Origin: Saprospiraceae bacterium | GTDB taxonomy: Bacteria > Bacteroidota > Bacteroidia > Bacteroidales > JAIPBB01 | Length of the DNA stretch: 12,677 bases | Direction of reading: 5' to 3' | Assembly: GCA_021739805.1 (NCBI GenBank) | Contig: JAIPBB010000146.1 | Location: 1-12,677 of the forward strand | Shown: one piece after another, positions 10,934 through 12,677 of the stretch | Layout: every line of letters starts with the position of its first letter | Numbering within the stretch: position 1 is the stretch's first letter | The notes under the pieces: generated by a model | Database searches by the model: none | What the model was told of the DNA's origin: nothing | Seen by the model: only the letters and a program-made list of their open reading frames with translations | Made by a program: the position numbers and the translations under genes

Positions 10934-12677
10934 ATGATATCAAAAAAGATTATCATTTCATTGTTGTTTGTGCTTATTGTTATTGGAAATTTATTTTCTC
11001 AACAAAGTATTTCCGGCAAGATTTATAACGAAAAAACTAAACAAGCTATACCAAATGTTGAAGTAGTTTTAAAGCCACTTAACAAGGGTTCTGTGACCAA
11101 CAAAGAAGGAAAATTCTTTTTTGAAAATATTGAAAGCGGAAATTACACTATTATTGTTTCGCATATTGGTTTCGTTAAGCAGAAAAAAGCAATAACTATC
11201 GAAAAGAATCAGAATATGATTCTTGATTTTAATCTTATTTCTGAAATTTTTCAGCTTGATCCAATTGAAATCAGGCAATCAAGAATGACTAAGATTCCAT
11301 ATATTCAAAATGAAGTTCTTAGAGCTGAGCTTGATCAGGCTGGAATTAAAGATATTGGAGAATATATGCGTACAATACCAAATGTTTCCGGGGTAAGAAA
11401 AGGAGGTTCTGCAGTTGACCCAGTTGTCAGGGGGTTTAAGTTTAGCCAGTTGAATGTGAGTTTAGATAACGGAATTAAAATAGTTGGAGGTTGTCCGAAC
11501 AGGATGGATCCTACAGTTTCGCATGTTGCTTCTGAAGATATCGAGAAAATAGAAGTAATTAAAGGTCCCCATGTTTTAAGATATGGGCCTGCATTTGGCG
11601 GTGTTGTGAATTTGATTACTTACAAACCAACAGCATTCAAAACCAAAAAGTTTGAACTTCATGCTAAAGCAATGAAAGCTTATGATAGTAACGCAAATGG
11701 AAATAGAGAACGCTTGTTTTTAACAGGCGGAAATAATAAAGTGTACTTTAGTTTATCCGGAAATAGGAAAAATTATGGAAATTATAAGGATGGTAATGGT
11801 GATGAAGTTTTGTCAAAATTTTTGAAATATAACTATACTGCAAAACTTGGGGTGAAAATTAAAGAAAATCAGGAGCTATTATTTTCATTTGATGATTCTC
11901 ATACTCGAGACTGTTATTTTCCTGCATTACCAATGGACGAAAGAATTGACGACACAAGAGTTATGTCAATAAATTATTCAGCTAAAATGGTGTCAAAAAG
12001 AGTGATGGGCATTATGGCGAGTGCTTATAATACTGATGTTTGGCATGTGATGGATAATAAAGAGAGAGGAATATCGGATACCGCTGTTACTATTTCAAAA
12101 GTACAAACTTACACAAGAGGAGCTTCGGTTGGAACTATGTTGAAAGTGTGGAATAATAGTAAATTGCGAATCGGTACCGGCTTTATGAATGTTGATAAAG
12201 TGGGAAACAGATTCAGAACATATCTTCAGGATCCTATCAATGGGCAACTTCCTAAAACCAATGAAACTCTTATGGATGGAAATGTTACAAATGCAGGTTT
12301 GCTTCTTGAGCTTACAAAAGACATAGGAACTTTTAATATTGTTGCAGCAGCACGTTTTGATGTGAATATGGCAAAATCTGAAGACACTATTAAAATAATT
12401 TATAATGGAATTCATTATTTTGACGAAATTGAGAGTACTCATAAAAACTTAAGTGCTAGTTTAGCAATTAATAAGCCTGTTAGCGAGAAGTTTTCAATAG
12501 GATTAGCAATGGGCAGGGGAGTAAGAAGCCCAAATTTATTGGAACGCTATGTTAAACTTCTTCCGGTAGGTTATGATAATTTTGATTATTTAGGAAACCC
12601 ACAAATTAAGCCTGAAGCAAATCACCAAATTGATTTGTCATGTAAATATAATAGCGAGAAAATAGGGTATTTAGAAG
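10934..12677 (+). CDS. TonB-dependent outer-membrane receptor, OprC/NosA-like copper type (3' end outside window)
   Basis: The 581 visible codons start at ATG 10934 with a signal peptide (residues 1-22, ending LFSQ). A carboxypeptidase-regulatory-like domain follows (about 24-101: ISGKIYNEKTKQAIPNVEV and SVTNKEGKFFFENIESG). The plug domain is at about 120-230, with DPVVRGFKFSQLNVSLDNG (162-180), VIKGPHVLRYGPAFGG (208-223) and VNLIT. After it come beta-barrel strands. The plug contains G-C187-P-N-R-M191-D-P and the barrel contains W-H371-V-M373. In OprC the copper site is formed by a CxxxM in the plug and an HxM about 180 residues later; here the spacing is 184. YFPALPMDERIDDTR (328-342) is also typical of this receptor group. 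It should move copper across the outer membrane using TonB energy. The copper assignment is inferred from motif and spacing; the receptor call is certain. The frame is still open at 12677. Confidence 0.92.
   Translation, partial: MISKKIIISLLFVLIVIGNLFSQQSISGKIYNEKTKQAIPNVEVVLKPLNKGSVTNKEGKFFFENIESGNYTIIVSHIGFVKQKKAITIEKNQNMILDFNLISEIFQLDPIEIRQSRMTKIPYIQNEVLRAELDQAGIKDIGEYMRTIPNVSGVRKGGSAVDPVVRGFKFSQLNVSLDNGIKIVGGCPNRMDPTVSHVASEDIEKIEVIKGPHVLRYGPAFGGVVNLITYKPTAFKTKKFELHAKAMKAYDSNANGNRERLFLTGGNNKVYFSLSGNRKNYGNYKDGNGDEVLSKFLKYNYTAKLGVKIKENQELLFSFDDSHTRDCYFPALPMDERIDDTRVMSINYSAKMVSKRVMGIMASAYNTDVWHVMDNKERGISDTAVTISKVQTYTRGASVGTMLKVWNNSKLRIGTGFMNVDKVGNRFRTYLQDPINGQLPKTNETLMDGNVTNAGLLLELTKDIGTFNIVAAARFDVNMAKSEDTIKIIYNGIHYFDEIESTHKNLSASLAINKPVSEKFSIGLAMGRGVRSPNLLERYVKLLPVGYDNFDYLGNPQIKPEANHQIDLSCKYNSEKIGYLE

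Overview
The window is AT-rich and looks like a chromosomal segment of a member of the Bacteroidota, probably an uncultured and perhaps anaerobic lineage. The signs are TAnnTTTG-type -7 boxes in front of several genes, start codons with no Shine-Dalgarno sequence, a TonB-dependent receptor with an N-terminal carboxypeptidase-regulatory-like domain, head-GIN (DUF2807) and DUF4878 proteins, a transketolase split into two subunits, and an IS1634-type transposase relic. No tRNA, rRNA, CRISPR array or prophage is visible.

Layout. (1) 1-1343: the 3' end of a DUF2807 adhesin-like solenoid gene with a terminator, then a monocistronic SPFH/prohibitin-type membrane gene closed by a strong intrinsic terminator. 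(2) 1355-5043: a DUF456 membrane protein, the two transketolase subunits, and a periplasmic M15 D,D-carboxypeptidase whose start lies 1 nt past the second transketolase stop. The gaps in this part are filled with short tandem repeats of period 7 and 8, a 115-bp palindromic repeat, and a roughly 100-bp tandem duplication that carries a start codon. (3) 5049-5960: two hairpins, then an overlapping antitoxin-toxin (RelE/ParE) pair and a terminator. (4) 6118-7366: a promoter, a YiiX-like permuted papain-fold cysteine hydrolase and a DUF4878 lipoprotein, ending in a long-stem terminator. (5) 7440-8309: a decayed, internally deleted IS1634-family transposase. (6) 8332-10589, minus strand: a beta-helix lipoprotein and a cysteine-rich DUF5714 protein. 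Each has a -7 box only 5 nt from its ATG, so the mRNAs may be leaderless. (7) 10645-12677: a composite palindromic repeat, a promoter, and the first 581 codons of an OprC/NosA-type copper TonB-dependent receptor that runs off the window.

How the genes fit together. Most units are independent housekeeping or envelope functions: membrane quality control (SPFH), the non-oxidative pentose phosphate pathway coupled to peptidoglycan trimming, surface lipoproteins, and copper uptake. The most unusual structure is the intergenic DNA. Different period-7, -8 and -9 arrays occupy the gaps, and three of them begin 0-1 nt after a stop codon. The most interesting protein is the receptor, which keeps both halves of the CxxxM...HxM copper site known from OprC.
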